Assembly (NCBI GenBank): GCA_015063535.1
Contig: SVTY01000015.1
Span: 1 to 34,727 of the forward strand
Origin: Oscillospiraceae bacterium
Lineage (GTDB): Bacteria > Bacillota > Clostridia > Oscillospirales > CAG-272
DNA length: 34,727 nt
Direction of reading: 5' to 3'
Below, one piece after another: positions 7,132-17,554 of the stretch. Numbering within the stretch: position 1 is the stretch's first letter; each line of letters begins with the position of its first letter. The position numbers and the translations under genes are program-made. The notes under the pieces were generated by a model, which ran no database searches, was not told where the DNA came from, and worked only from the letters and a program-made list of their open reading frames with translations.

Positions 7132-8100
7132 ATGAAACTGAGTGTACTTGCTAATTTGTACGGAGCAAAATCCCTTGACGAAACCCTAAAGATCCTGACG
7201 GGTCTGGGCGTTCACACTGTGGAGATCGGTGCGGGCGGCTACCCCGGAAAGGCGCACTGCAACCCCGCCGAGCTGCTTGCCGACAGCAAAAAGCTGGACG
7301 AATTCGTCGCTACCTTCAAGAAGTACGATGTGGAGATCTGCGCATTGGCTTGCCACGGCAACCCTTTGCACCCCAACCGTGAGATTGCCGAGTCCTACGA
7401 CCGTGACTTCAAGGATGCGGTTCTGCTTGCCGAGAAGCTGGGCATCGACACGGTCATCACCTTCTCGGGATGTCCCGGCGATCATGAGGGAGCCAAGCTG
7501 CCCAACTGGGTCACCTGCGCATGGCCCGACGACTATGTGGAGATCCTCAACTGGCAGTGGGAGCAGAAGGTCATTCCGTACTGGAAAAAGACAGGAGCCT
7601 TCGCACTGGAGCATGGCGTGAGCCATATTGCCTTTGAAATGCACCCTGGCTTCTGTGTCTACAATCCCGAAACCCTCCTGAAGCTCCGTGCCGCCGTCGG
7701 TGACGTCATCGGTGCCAACTTCGACCCCTCCCACCTCATCTGGCAGGGCATCGATCCCGTGGCAGCCATTCGTGCGCTGAAGGGAGCCATCTATCACGTC
7801 CACGCCAAGGATACCAAGATCGACAAATACAACACCGCCATCAACGGTGTGCTGGATACCAAGCATTACGGAAAGGAGCTGGAACGCTCTTGGGTGTTCC
7901 GTACCGTTGGCTACGGCAACAACGAAAGCTACTGGAGAGATCTGGTCTCCAACCTGCGTCTCTGCGGCTATGATAAGGTTCTTTCCATCGAGCATGAGGA
8001 CAGCGTCATGTCCATTGATGAGGGGCTCTGCAAGGCAGTATCCTTCCTGAAGGATATCGTCATTTACGAGGAAAAGCCCACCACCATGAGCTGGGCATAA
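7132..8100 (+). CDS. Sugar phosphate isomerase/epimerase (xylose isomerase-like TIM barrel)
   Basis: The protein has 322 aa, a single AP-endonuclease-2/xylose-isomerase-like TIM barrel, probably metal dependent. Candidate metal and substrate ligands are visible: CHGNPLHP near residue 79, FEMHPGF near 168, NFDPSHLIWQG near 196, HVHAKD near 222 and SIEHED near 284. Such proteins isomerise or epimerise keto sugars or inositol derivatives; the substrate cannot be assigned. AGAAAGGAAA provides the ribosome-binding site. Codon choice is strongly biased toward C-ending codons, more so than most neighbours, which hints at high expression. It may be co-transcribed with hprK (48-bp gap) and ends at a clear terminator. 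The pairing with hprK suggests carbon metabolism, by inference only. Confidence 0.85.
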   Translation: MKLSVLANLYGAKSLDETLKILTGLGVHTVEIGAGGYPGKAHCNPAELLADSKKLDEFVATFKKYDVEICALACHGNPLHPNREIAESYDRDFKDAVLLAEKLGIDTVITFSGCPGDHEGAKLPNWVTCAWPDDYVEILNWQWEQKVIPYWKKTGAFALEHGVSHIAFEMHPGFCVYNPETLLKLRAAVGDVIGANFDPSHLIWQGIDPVAAIRALKGAIYHVHAKDTKIDKYNTAINGVLDTKHYGKELERSWVFRTVGYGNNESYWRDLVSNLRLCGYDKVLSIEHEDSVMSIDEGLCKAVSFLKDIVIYEEKPTTMSWA

Positions 8101-8112
8101 GCCAATATTCCC

Positions 8113-8140
8113 AAAGGGTCGGAAAACTCCGACCCTTTTT
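8113..8140 (+). terminator. Rho-independent terminator after the isomerase gene
   Basis: A perfect 11-bp stem (AAAGGGTCGGA with TCCGACCCTTT) has an AAAC loop and runs into T residues. It is 12 bp after the stop codon. Confidence 0.9.
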
Positions 8141-8170
8141 GAATTTTTTTGAAAGCCTTCGGGGAATTGC

Positions 8171-8199
8171 TTGACAAAATACGAAATTTGTAGTATAAT
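8171..8199 (+). promoter_or_regulatory. Consensus promoter of the miaB-mutSL operon
   Basis: TTGACA (8171-8176), a 17-bp spacer and TATAAT (8194-8199) match the sigma-A consensus in all 12 hexamer positions. Two further TATAAT strings follow at 8202 and 8211, so start-site use may be heterogeneous. Confidence 0.9.
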
Positions 8200-8262
8200 A
8201 TTATAATTGGTATAATTCTGCTTATTGTGAGCAAAACAGAGGATGAAGGAAGTGAAGCAAGG

Positions 8263-9699
<1,437 letters not shown>

Positions 9700-9711
9700 A
9701 TCCGATGGGGA

Positions 9712-9830
9712 CGGACAGTCGAGGACGCCTGTCCCTACAAAAAATTGAGTGCAAAACCATTTTGTCTGTACAACAGGCGAGCTTGCTATGTTTCTGCAAA
9801 CCCGTAGGGACAGGCGTCCTCGACTGTCCG
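9712..9830. repeat. Palindromic repeat family B, complete copy 2 (119 bp)
   Basis: It has the same length and ends as 2994-3112 (CGGACAGTCGAGGACGCCTG at left, mirrored at right) and shares the interior GCGAGCTTGCTATGTTT. It lies 12 bp after the miaB stop and 47 bp before the ylbF-family start, inside an otherwise compact operon. The ~26-bp terminal arms can pair in the transcript. No T run follows directly, so termination is not obvious. Confidence 0.85.
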
Positions 9831-9877
9831 AGAAAAATAAAATTAAAAGAGAAATCAATCACAGGAAGGTAAAAACC

Positions 9878-10276
9878 ATGGAAACCAACAATATTTTTGA
9901 GCTTGCCGCCAACCTTGGCAAGGCATTGAAGGAAGATGAAAAGCTGATCCGTTTGGAGAACGCCAAGAAGGCATACGAGGGCGACGGCGATCTGCAAAAA
10001 ATGATGGTCGAGTACGAGGTTCAGCAAAAGGCGCTTCAGGGCGAGCTGACCAGAGACGAGAGAGATACCCTCTTTATCGACACCATTCAGAACCGCATTG
10101 ATCTTTTGTACCGAAAGATCATGGAGCATCCCGTTTTTATTGAGCTGAACGAGGCGCAGGCAGAGGTCAACGAGCTGATGAATGCCGTCAATAATACCAT
10201 CACCTTCCACATCACAGGGGAGCAGCCCTCCTCCTGTACCCATAACTGTTCGACCTGCGGCGGAGGCTGTCACTGA
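9878..10276 (+). CDS. YlbF/YmcA-family (RicA/RicF-like) regulator
   Basis: The protein has 132 aa, mostly alpha-helical, as expected for the DUF964/Com_YlbF family (about residues 5-110). In Bacillus, YmcA, YlbF and YaaT form the Ric (Y) complex, which binds iron-sulfur clusters and affects RNase Y-dependent mRNA maturation and development. The C-terminal tail holds four closely spaced cysteines (CTHNCSTCGGGCH), consistent with metal or cluster binding. Position also supports the call: in Bacillus subtilis ymcA sits between miaB and mutS, as here. The ATG at 9878 has AGGAAGG upstream; a longer in-frame start would run through repeat B and is rejected. mutS follows after 28 bp. Whether it is RicA or RicF is not resolved. 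Confidence 0.85.
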   Translation: METNNIFELAANLGKALKEDEKLIRLENAKKAYEGDGDLQKMMVEYEVQQKALQGELTRDERDTLFIDTIQNRIDLLYRKIMEHPVFIELNEAQAEVNELMNAVNNTITFHITGEQPSSCTHNCSTCGGGCH

Positions 10277-10304
10277 TTTTTAAGGTTTTACGGAGGAACT
10301 CGCT

Positions 10305-12893
10305 ATGACTCCGATGATGGAGCAATATTTCGAGATCAAAAATCAATATAAGGATTACCTGCTGTTTTATCGACTTGGCGACTTTTATGAACTGTTTTTC
10401 GATGATGCCATTCTTGCCTCCCGTGAGCTGGAGCTGACACTGACGGGACGGGATTGCGGCGAGGAGGAGCGTGCCCCCATGTGCGGTGTTCCGTTCCACA
10501 GCTCCGAGGGATATATCGGCAGACTCATCGAAAAGGGCTATAAGGTCGCTATTTGTGAGCAGACCGAGGATCCCGCACAGGCAAAGGGACTGGTACGGCG
10601 GGAGGTCATCCGTGTGGTGACCCCGGGAACGCTGATTGAGACGGGTCTGTTGTCCGAGCAGAAGAATAACTATCTCTGTGCTGTATATCGGCAGGAGTTC
10701 GAGTGCGGCGTAGCCTTTGCCGATGTTTCCACGGGGCAGGTCTATGCCACCGCCTTTTGCGGCGATGAGATCGACAGCCGCTTGAAAAACGAATTGGGAA
10801 CCTATTGCCCCAGAGAGGTGATCGCCAATCTCGGCGCAGGGAAGATGGGAGATATCGCAGAGTTTGTGCGAGGAAGACTCGGAGCCATGCTGACCGATAA
10901 CCGTCCCACCGATTTTGAATACGGCAACGCCCTTGCGGCAGTGAAGGAGCAATTTTCCGAGGAGCTGCGGGAGGGAATGGAGGAGAACCGTCCTCTTGTG
11001 TGCGTGTTGGGCGGTCTGCTTTCCTATATTCGCCAAACCCAAAAAAGCGACATTTCGTATATCAAGGACCTTACGGTGTACGCCGAAGGGCAGTTCATGG
11101 AGCTGGATATCAACACACGTCGCAATCTCGAGCTTACCGAGACCATGCGCACGAAGGAGAAAAAAGGCTCTCTTTTGTGGGTGCTGGATAAGACCCGCAC
11201 GGCGGCGGGGGCGCGCCTTCTGCGCCAATGGGTGGAGCATCCCCTCCTGAGCGTGGGGGGCATCACTCGCCGTCAGAACGCCGTGGAGGAGCTGGTCGGC
11301 AATTATATTTTGCGGGAGGAAGCGGGTGCGCTTCTGGAGCATGTGCTGGACTTGGAACGCCTTGTGGCAAAGATCGTCTACGGAACGGCAAACGGAAAGG
11401 ATCTCCGTGCCGTTGCGGCGACCGTTTCGGTTCTTCCCGAATTAAAGACCATGCTTGCGGCTTGCCGTTCCGATGAGCTGTCCGAGCTTTGTCGGGACAT
11501 CGACCCCTTGACGGATATTTTCGAAAGGATCGACACGGCACTTTGCGAGGTACCTCCGTTTTCGGTCAGAGAGGGCGGCATGATCGCCGATGGCTATCAT
11601 CACGACGTGGATGAGCTTCGCTCCATCATGCACGACGGTAAGGGCTGGATCGAACGGGTCGCCGCTGAGGAAAAGGAAAAGACGGGCATCAAGACGCTGA
11701 AGATCGGCTATAATAAGGTGTTCGGATACTATATCGAGGTGTCCAAATCCTTTATGTCGCAGGTGCCCGAGACCTATATCCGCAAGCAGACGCTTGCCAA
11801 TTGCGAGCGGTACATTACCCAAGAGCTAAAAAATATGGAAGCCACGATCCTTGGTGCCGAGGACAAGCTCTGCGCCTTGGAATATGAGCTGTTCTGCGAG
11901 CTGAGAAGCTTTGCGGCGGACAACAGCGCCCGCATTCAAAAGGCGGCGGCGCTGATGGCAAGACTGGATGTCTATCTGAGCCTTGCTTCGGTAGCGGCAA
12001 AGAATCACTATGTCCGTCCCGAGGTGGATACCTCCGACGGCATCCGTATCAAGGACGGACGGCATCCCGTGGTGGAGCAGTTTGTCAAGGATACATATTT
12101 TGTGCCAAACGACACCGAGCTGGATACGGGACGGAACCGCCTTATGCTCATTACGGGACCGAATATGGCGGGAAAATCTACCTATATGCGGCAGATTGCC
12201 GTGATCTGCGTCATGGCGCAGATCGGCTCCTTTGTTCCCGCCGCCGATGCCCGTATCGGCATCATCGACAAGCTCTTTACCCGTGTGGGAGCCTCCGACG
12301 ATCTGGCATCGGGACAGTCCACCTTTATGCTGGAAATGAATGAGGTGGCGTATATCCTGCGAAATGCTACACGGCAAAGCCTCATTATTTACGATGAGGT
12401 GGGACGGGGAACCTCTACCTTTGACGGCATGAGCATCGCACGGGCGATCATCGAATATACGGCAAGCCGAAAGATCGGTGCCAAGACCCTGTTCGCTACC
12501 CACTACCATGAGCTGACGGTTATGGAGGAGGAGCTGGAGGGTGTGGTCAATTATAACATCGCCGCCAAAAAGAGAGGGGATAGCATCACCTTTTTGCGGA
12601 AGATCGTGCGAGGCTCCACCGATGACAGCTACGGCATCGAGGTGGCGAAGCTGGCGGGTCTGCCGAGCGAGGTCATCCGTCGGGCGAAGGAGGTTTTGGC
12701 AACGGTGGAAAAAACTGCCAAGGCACTCAGCACCTCCGATATCCAACCCGAAGAAAAGGACGACACCCTGATCACCTTCGACGATTGTGTGAACGAACAG
12801 GTCATCGAGGAGCTGAAGGCGGTGGATATCAACACCCTGTCCCCCTATGAAGCCATGAGCTTTTTGTTTGATCTGAAAAAGCGGCTGAAATAA
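10305..12893 (+). CDS. mutS: DNA mismatch repair protein MutS
   Basis: The protein has 862 aa, the full length for bacterial MutS. It recognises mismatches and small loops and recruits MutL with ATP. The N-terminal mismatch-binding domain contains the Phe-x-Glu motif within GDFYELFFDDA near residue 26. Connector, lever and clamp domains follow (~130-570), with EVSKSFMSQVPETYIRKQTL in the clamp/core region. The ATPase domain has Walker A GPNMAGKST near residue 617, then DELGRGT-like DEVGRGTSTFDG, and the FATHYHEL motif. A short C-terminal region ends in KAVDINTLSPYEAMSFLFDL, typical of MutS C-termini. GGAGG lies eight bases before the ATG. mutL follows after 62 bp. No truncation or missing motif was seen. 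Confidence 0.97.
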   Translation: MTPMMEQYFEIKNQYKDYLLFYRLGDFYELFFDDAILASRELELTLTGRDCGEEERAPMCGVPFHSSEGYIGRLIEKGYKVAICEQTEDPAQAKGLVRREVIRVVTPGTLIETGLLSEQKNNYLCAVYRQEFECGVAFADVSTGQVYATAFCGDEIDSRLKNELGTYCPREVIANLGAGKMGDIAEFVRGRLGAMLTDNRPTDFEYGNALAAVKEQFSEELREGMEENRPLVCVLGGLLSYIRQTQKSDISYIKDLTVYAEGQFMELDINTRRNLELTETMRTKEKKGSLLWVLDKTRTAAGARLLRQWVEHPLLSVGGITRRQNAVEELVGNYILREEAGALLEHVLDLERLVAKIVYGTANGKDLRAVAATVSVLPELKTMLAACRSDELSELCRDIDPLTDIFERIDTALCEVPPFSVREGGMIADGYHHDVDELRSIMHDGKGWIERVAAEEKEKTGIKTLKIGYNKVFGYYIEVSKSFMSQVPETYIRKQTLANCERYITQELKNMEATILGAEDKLCALEYELFCELRSFAADNSARIQKAAALMARLDVYLSLASVAAKNHYVRPEVDTSDGIRIKDGRHPVVEQFVKDTYFVPNDTELDTGRNRLMLITGPNMAGKSTYMRQIAVICVMAQIGSFVPAADARIGIIDKLFTRVGASDDLASGQSTFMLEMNEVAYILRNATRQSLIIYDEVGRGTSTFDGMSIARAIIEYTASRKIGAKTLFATHYHELTVMEEELEGVVNYNIAAKKRGDSITFLRKIVRGSTDDSYGIEVAKLAGLPSEVIRRAKEVLATVEKTAKALSTSDIQPEEKDDTLITFDDCVNEQVIEELKAVDINTLSPYEAMSFLFDLKKRLK

Positions 12894-12955
12894 CCGAAAA
12901 AGCGCCAAAATATGTAACAAAAGTGTAAACATATCGTGAAAGAAAGGAGACTGAA

Positions 12956-14983
12956 ATGGGAAGAATCAATGTCCTTTCCTTTGCCGTAGCCAATCTGATT
13001 GCGGCGGGAGAGGTGGTAGATCGCCCCGCATCGGTGATCAAAGAGCTGGTAGAAAACGCCATCGACTCAGGCGCAGACCGCATAACCATTGAGCTTCAGA
13101 ACGGCGGCGTGACCTATATGCGTGTCGCCGATAACGGCTGCGGCATGGCACCGGAGGATCTTCCTGTCTCCATTCGCCGCCACGCCACCAGTAAAATCAA
13201 GGATGCCAAGGATTTAGAAAGCATTCTGACCCTCGGCTTCCGCGGCGAAGCCTTGGCGGCGATTGCCTCGGTCTCTGATTTGCGGATCATTTCAAAAACA
13301 AAGGACGCTGAGGTGGGTGCGATGCTTGAGGCACACGGCGGAAATATTTACGGCGTGACCGAGCGGGCTTGCTCGGACGGTACCACGGTCATCGTGGAAA
13401 ATTTATTTTCCAACGTGCCCGCCCGCCGAAAATTTTTAAAAAAAGATGTGACCGAAGCCATGGCGGTCATAGCTTTGGTGGAAAAAATCGCTCTTTCTAA
13501 GCCTTACATTTCTTTTCGTTTGATCTCGGACGGGAATATCCGTTTGGAGACGGTCGGAGACGGTAATTTGAAAAATACTGTGTATTCGGTGTTTGGCAAG
13601 GATTTTGCATCTCGCTTGATCGAAACTCGGCTGACCTTGGACGGAATTGAGGTGTTTGGCTTTGTGGGACGTTCGGATAATGTACGAGCCAACCGAAATT
13701 ATCAGAATTTCTTTATCAACGGTCGCTATGTAAAAAGCAAAACGGCAGGAGCGGCACTGGAGCAGGCGTATACCTCCTATATCCCGCCTGAAAAATTTCC
13801 TTGCTGTGTGTTGTTTTTGAACATCCATCCTGCGGCGGTGGATGTCAATGTGCATCCTGCTAAGCTGGAGGTCAAATTTTCAAACGAAAAGCCTGTGTTT
13901 GAAGCGGTCTATTATGCGGTCCGAAATGCATTAGAAACAAATAGTACCCGTCCAAATGTTTCTTTACAGCCGGCGAGCAAACGATCCGATCGGATCGAAG
14001 CCAAGCTGTCCGATTCTACCCGACCGATTGAAGAAGGAAAGGGAGAATCTCTGAAAAAAAGACAGCTCGTGGGCGACTTATATACGGCGGCTCCGAAAGA
14101 AAATCCCTTGTCTGACAGCAAGGGTGGCTTTGCACGGATGAGCGCCGAGGAATATTTGGCGCAGTATTTGAAATCCATTCCCAAGGAGCCGCTGCCAAAA
14201 GAAGCCAAGCTCGAAAGCAAACAAAGCGAAACGCAACAAAATCAATTAGAAAACAAACAGCAGAGAAGTAGGGAGAAAACGCCCGTTGCTGTGCCGAAGT
14301 CAACAACCGTCACTCCTGTATCAATAGCGCCTTCCGTTGCCTCTGCGGCGATTGAGACAGCTTCGGCGAAGGAGGAGGCGATTGTGCCTGTACCAACGGA
14401 ATCCTTACAGTATCGGATTCTCGGAGAAGCGTTCCATTCCTACGTTTTTGTAGAAGTGGGAGACAAGGTGCTGGTGATCGACAAGCATGCGGCGCATGAG
14501 AGGATCCTGTTTGAGGGCTTGAAGGCGGGAATGAATGACAGAAATAAAGCATCGCAGCTGTTGATGATACCGCTGGAGATCCTCATGACTTCCGACGAAA
14601 TTCAGATACTGTCCGATTACCGAAGCGAGATCGAGGCGGTGGGCTTTGCCTTTACGACGGGACGCTATACCGTCAGTGTGACCGAGGTTCCCGAGGGAAT
14701 TGCGGGAGAGGCGGTGGCGGATATGCTGACGGTGATTGCCGAGCGGCTTCGGAGCCATACCGGTTCTGCCAAGCTGACACGGGATATCCTGTTTGAAAAG
14801 GCATTGTATCAGGCATCCTGTAAGGCGGCGATCAAGGCGGGAAGAGAGTACCCTGAGGGGCATATTCAGTGGCTTGTAGCAAAGCTGATGGAGCTGCCTG
14901 ATATTACGGTCTGCCCTCACGGACGGCCCGTAGCTATGGAATTATCCAAGAAACAGTTGGATCACCAGTTTGAACGAACATAA
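12956..14983 (+). CDS. mutL: DNA mismatch repair protein MutL
   Basis: The protein has 675 aa. The GHKL ATPase domain (about 1-330) shows LIAAGEVVDRPASVIKELVE, ENAIDSGAD, DNGCGM and the TLGFRGEALA stretch. The proline-, glutamine- and lysine-rich linker (~330-480) is more AT-rich and poorly conserved. The C-terminal dimerisation and nicking domain carries DKHAAHERILFE, matching the DQHA(X)2E(X)4E endonuclease motif except for Q to K, followed by ACKAAIKAGRE and CPHGRPVA. These motifs point to a latent endonuclease MutL, as in bacteria without MutH. AAGGAG lies before the ATG at 12956. It works with MutS from the preceding gene. Confidence 0.96.
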   Translation: MGRINVLSFAVANLIAAGEVVDRPASVIKELVENAIDSGADRITIELQNGGVTYMRVADNGCGMAPEDLPVSIRRHATSKIKDAKDLESILTLGFRGEALAAIASVSDLRIISKTKDAEVGAMLEAHGGNIYGVTERACSDGTTVIVENLFSNVPARRKFLKKDVTEAMAVIALVEKIALSKPYISFRLISDGNIRLETVGDGNLKNTVYSVFGKDFASRLIETRLTLDGIEVFGFVGRSDNVRANRNYQNFFINGRYVKSKTAGAALEQAYTSYIPPEKFPCCVLFLNIHPAAVDVNVHPAKLEVKFSNEKPVFEAVYYAVRNALETNSTRPNVSLQPASKRSDRIEAKLSDSTRPIEEGKGESLKKRQLVGDLYTAAPKENPLSDSKGGFARMSAEEYLAQYLKSIPKEPLPKEAKLESKQSETQQNQLENKQQRSREKTPVAVPKSTTVTPVSIAPSVASAAIETASAKEEAIVPVPTESLQYRILGEAFHSYVFVEVGDKVLVIDKHAAHERILFEGLKAGMNDRNKASQLLMIPLEILMTSDEIQILSDYRSEIEAVGFAFTTGRYTVSVTEVPEGIAGEAVADMLTVIAERLRSHTGSAKLTRDILFEKALYQASCKAAIKAGREYPEGHIQWLVAKLMELPDITVCPHGRPVAMELSKKQLDHQFERT

Positions 14984-14997
14984 AAGAAGAGGTTATC

Positions 14998-16134
14998 ATG
15001 TTTGAAATCATTACCACAGACGGACGGGCAAGACGAGGCGTGCTTCATACGGTACACGGTGACATTCAGACCCCCGTATTTATGAATGTCGGAACCTGTG
15101 CCGCCATTAAGGGGGGCGTTTCCAGCCGAGAGCTGATCGATTTGGACTGTCAGGTCGAGTTATCCAATACCTATCATTTACATATTCGTCCCGGAGACAA
15201 GCTCATCTATGAGATGGGGGGACTGCACAAATTTATGAACTGGGAAAGACCGATTCTGACCGATAGCGGCGGATTTCAGGTATTTTCTTTGTCGCAGCTG
15301 CGTAAAATAACCGAGGAGGGCGTGCGATTTGCTTCTCATGTAGATGGGAAGAGAATCTTTATGGGACCGGAGGAGAGTATGCAAATTCAGTCCCATCTTG
15401 CCTCCACAATCGCAATGGCGTTTGACGAATGCGTGGAAAATCCCGCTCCCTATGACTATGTAAAGCAGTCCTGTGAGCGGACTGCCCGTTGGTTGGTTCG
15501 CTGTAAGACCGAGATGGACAGGCTCAATTCGCTCCCCGAAACCATCAACAAAAATCAGCTTTTGTTTGGTATCAATCAAGGCGGAACTTATGAGGATCTT
15601 CGGATCGCTCATATGCAACAGATTGCTGAGCTTGACTTGGCGGGCTATGCCATCGGCGGACTTGCCGTGGGAGAGGAGACAGAGGAGATGTACCGTATCA
15701 TTGATGCGGTAGAGCCTCATATGCCGAAGAACAAGCCTCGGTATCTGATGGGTGTGGGAACGCCGTGTAACATCTTGGAAGCAGTTCATTTGGGCGTGGA
15801 TTTTTTTGACTGTGTAATGCCCAGTCGAAACGCCCGTCACGGCAATCTCTTTACATGGCACGGAAAGATCAATCTACTCAACGAAAAATACGCCAAGGAT
15901 CCCCGTCCCTTTGACGAGGGGTGCGGATGTCCCGCTTGCCGTCATTACAGCCGCTCCTATGTTCGGCATCTGATCAAGGCGAAGGAATCCCTTGGCATGC
16001 GTCTCGCCGTGGCGCACAATCTTTATTTTTACAACAATCTGACCCGAAAGATCCGAGAGGCATTGGAGGGCGGATATTTTGAGAGCTTTTATCAGAAATA
16101 CAGGACAATTTTGGGAGAGAGATGCCAAGATTGA
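14998..16134 (+). CDS. tgt: Queuine tRNA-ribosyltransferase (tRNA-guanine transglycosylase)
   Basis: The protein has 378 aa. It exchanges guanine-34 of GUN-anticodon tRNAs (Tyr, His, Asn, Asp) for a queuine precursor. The TIM-barrel enzyme shows ELSNTYHLHIRPG, the substrate-binding DSGGFQVFSL near residue 89, GGLAVGE near 220, and the zinc site CGCPACRHYSRSY with a downstream histidine in AVAHNLYF. It starts 14 bp after mutL with AAGAGG upstream. queA and other queuosine genes are not in the window, so precursor supply must come from elsewhere. The same window encodes tRNA-Tyr(GTA), one of its substrates. Confidence 0.95.
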   Translation: MFEIITTDGRARRGVLHTVHGDIQTPVFMNVGTCAAIKGGVSSRELIDLDCQVELSNTYHLHIRPGDKLIYEMGGLHKFMNWERPILTDSGGFQVFSLSQLRKITEEGVRFASHVDGKRIFMGPEESMQIQSHLASTIAMAFDECVENPAPYDYVKQSCERTARWLVRCKTEMDRLNSLPETINKNQLLFGINQGGTYEDLRIAHMQQIAELDLAGYAIGGLAVGEETEEMYRIIDAVEPHMPKNKPRYLMGVGTPCNILEAVHLGVDFFDCVMPSRNARHGNLFTWHGKINLLNEKYAKDPRPFDEGCGCPACRHYSRSYVRHLIKAKESLGMRLAVAHNLYFYNNLTRKIREALEGGYFESFYQKYRTILGERCQD

Positions 16135-16158
16135 CCGTTTTGTCGGGGAGAAAAAACC

Positions 16159-17541
16159 ATGATGATACAACAATCGCTTTTGGAGGAGCTGCTCGGCGTG
16201 GCAATGTCCACGGGTGGAGATTTTGCCGAGATCTATGCCGAGCATACACGGAACAACAGCGTACAATTTTTAGACAGACGCATTGATCGGATCACCGATA
16301 CAGTTTTGTCGGGTGTGGGAATCCGTATCTTTTGCGGAGAGCGGACGGTATATGCTTCTACCTCCGATCTGACAAGAGAGGGCTTGCTTGCGTGCGCCCG
16401 CTCGGCAGCAGCGGCGATGGGAGAGGGATCTGCTCCCTTGGCGATCCGTTTGTCTTCGGTAGCGCATGCCGATGCGCACCCTGTGCGGATCGACCCGAAT
16501 GCCGCTCCCATGAAGCTACGGACGGATATTCTGAAAAGCGCCTGCTTTGCCTCGCAGGAATGCAGTGAGCTGATCACGCAGGTACAGGGAACCTTGCTTG
16601 GCGTGGATCATGAAATTCTTGTCGCCAACAGTGAGGGGCTTCTGGTGCAGGATCGCCATGTTCGTACACGGATCGTGGTCAATGCCGTGGCATCGAAGGA
16701 CGGAGAAAATCAATCGGGCGGCTGTGCGCCCGGACGGGGAATGGGGCTGGAGCTGTTTGACCTGTACGACCCCGCCGAGGTGGGACGGCATGCGGCAGAA
16801 ATGGCACTTGTCAATCTCCGTGCCGAGTATTGCAAGGCGGGACAGATGACGGTCGCCATTGAGAACGGATTTGGCGGCGTGATATTCCATGAAGCCTGCG
16901 GGCATTCCTTGGAAGCGACGCAGGTGGGCGTGGGAATGTCGGAAATGTGCGGAAAGCTGGGACAGAAGATAGCCAATGAGAAGATCACTGCCATTGACGA
17001 CGGAACCATTCCCGGTGCGTGGGGTTCGGTGAATATAGACGATGAGGGAACGCCTACACAGAGAAATGTACTCATTGAAAAAGGAATTTTGAAAAGCTAT
17101 ATGGTAGACCGTCTCGGCTCACGCCGCTTGGGGCTTCCCATGACGGGCAATAGCCGCAGACAGGGATACACCTATGAGCCTACTTCTCGGATGACCAACA
17201 CGTTTATTGATAACGGTCCCGACCGCAACGAGGATATCATTGCCTCCATCGAATATGGGCTGTATGCCAAGGAGATGGGCGGCGGCTCGGTCAATCCGCT
17301 GACGGGTGCGTTCAATTTCTCGGTCAGAGAGGGATATATGATCCGCAACGGAAAAATTTGTGAGCCTGTTCGGGGTGCATCTTTGATCGGAACGGGATCG
17401 CAGATACTTCAGGATATTGACATGGTAGGACAGAATCTTGCCACGGGGCAGGGCATGTGCGGCTCTGCCAGCGGAAATGTTCCCACCGATGTGGGGCAGC
17501 CGTTGATCCGTGTGAAAAAGATCACCGTGGGCGGACGGTGA
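16159..17541 (+). CDS. tldD: Metalloprotease subunit TldD
   Basis: The protein has 460 aa, of the TldD/PmbA family (U62). The zinc-binding HExxxH is present in IFHEACGHSLEAT near residue 240, identifying the catalytic subunit. The C-terminal GTGSQILQDIDMVGQ and GMCGSASGNVPTDVGQP stretches are family typical. With TldE it forms a heterodimeric protease for unfolded peptides, known in other bacteria for microcin maturation and CcdA degradation. It starts 24 bp after tgt (GGGGAG upstream of the ATG) and is followed 13 bp later by its partner gene. No antibiotic-peptide or toxin gene is adjacent, so a housekeeping role is more likely. Confidence 0.95.
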   Translation: MMIQQSLLEELLGVAMSTGGDFAEIYAEHTRNNSVQFLDRRIDRITDTVLSGVGIRIFCGERTVYASTSDLTREGLLACARSAAAAMGEGSAPLAIRLSSVAHADAHPVRIDPNAAPMKLRTDILKSACFASQECSELITQVQGTLLGVDHEILVANSEGLLVQDRHVRTRIVVNAVASKDGENQSGGCAPGRGMGLELFDLYDPAEVGRHAAEMALVNLRAEYCKAGQMTVAIENGFGGVIFHEACGHSLEATQVGVGMSEMCGKLGQKIANEKITAIDDGTIPGAWGSVNIDDEGTPTQRNVLIEKGILKSYMVDRLGSRRLGLPMTGNSRRQGYTYEPTSRMTNTFIDNGPDRNEDIIASIEYGLYAKEMGGGSVNPLTGAFNFSVREGYMIRNGKICEPVRGASLIGTGSQILQDIDMVGQNLATGQGMCGSASGNVPTDVGQPLIRVKKITVGGR

Positions 17542-17554
17542 AAAGGAGGGAAAA

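Noticed and set aside
14400-14560. MutL endonuclease motif with Lys in place of Gln (DKHA instead of DQHA) as a loss of function
   Set aside because: The metal-binding Asp, His and Glu residues of the motif are kept, and I recall DKHA-type motifs in other clostridial MutL proteins, so inactivation is not supported.
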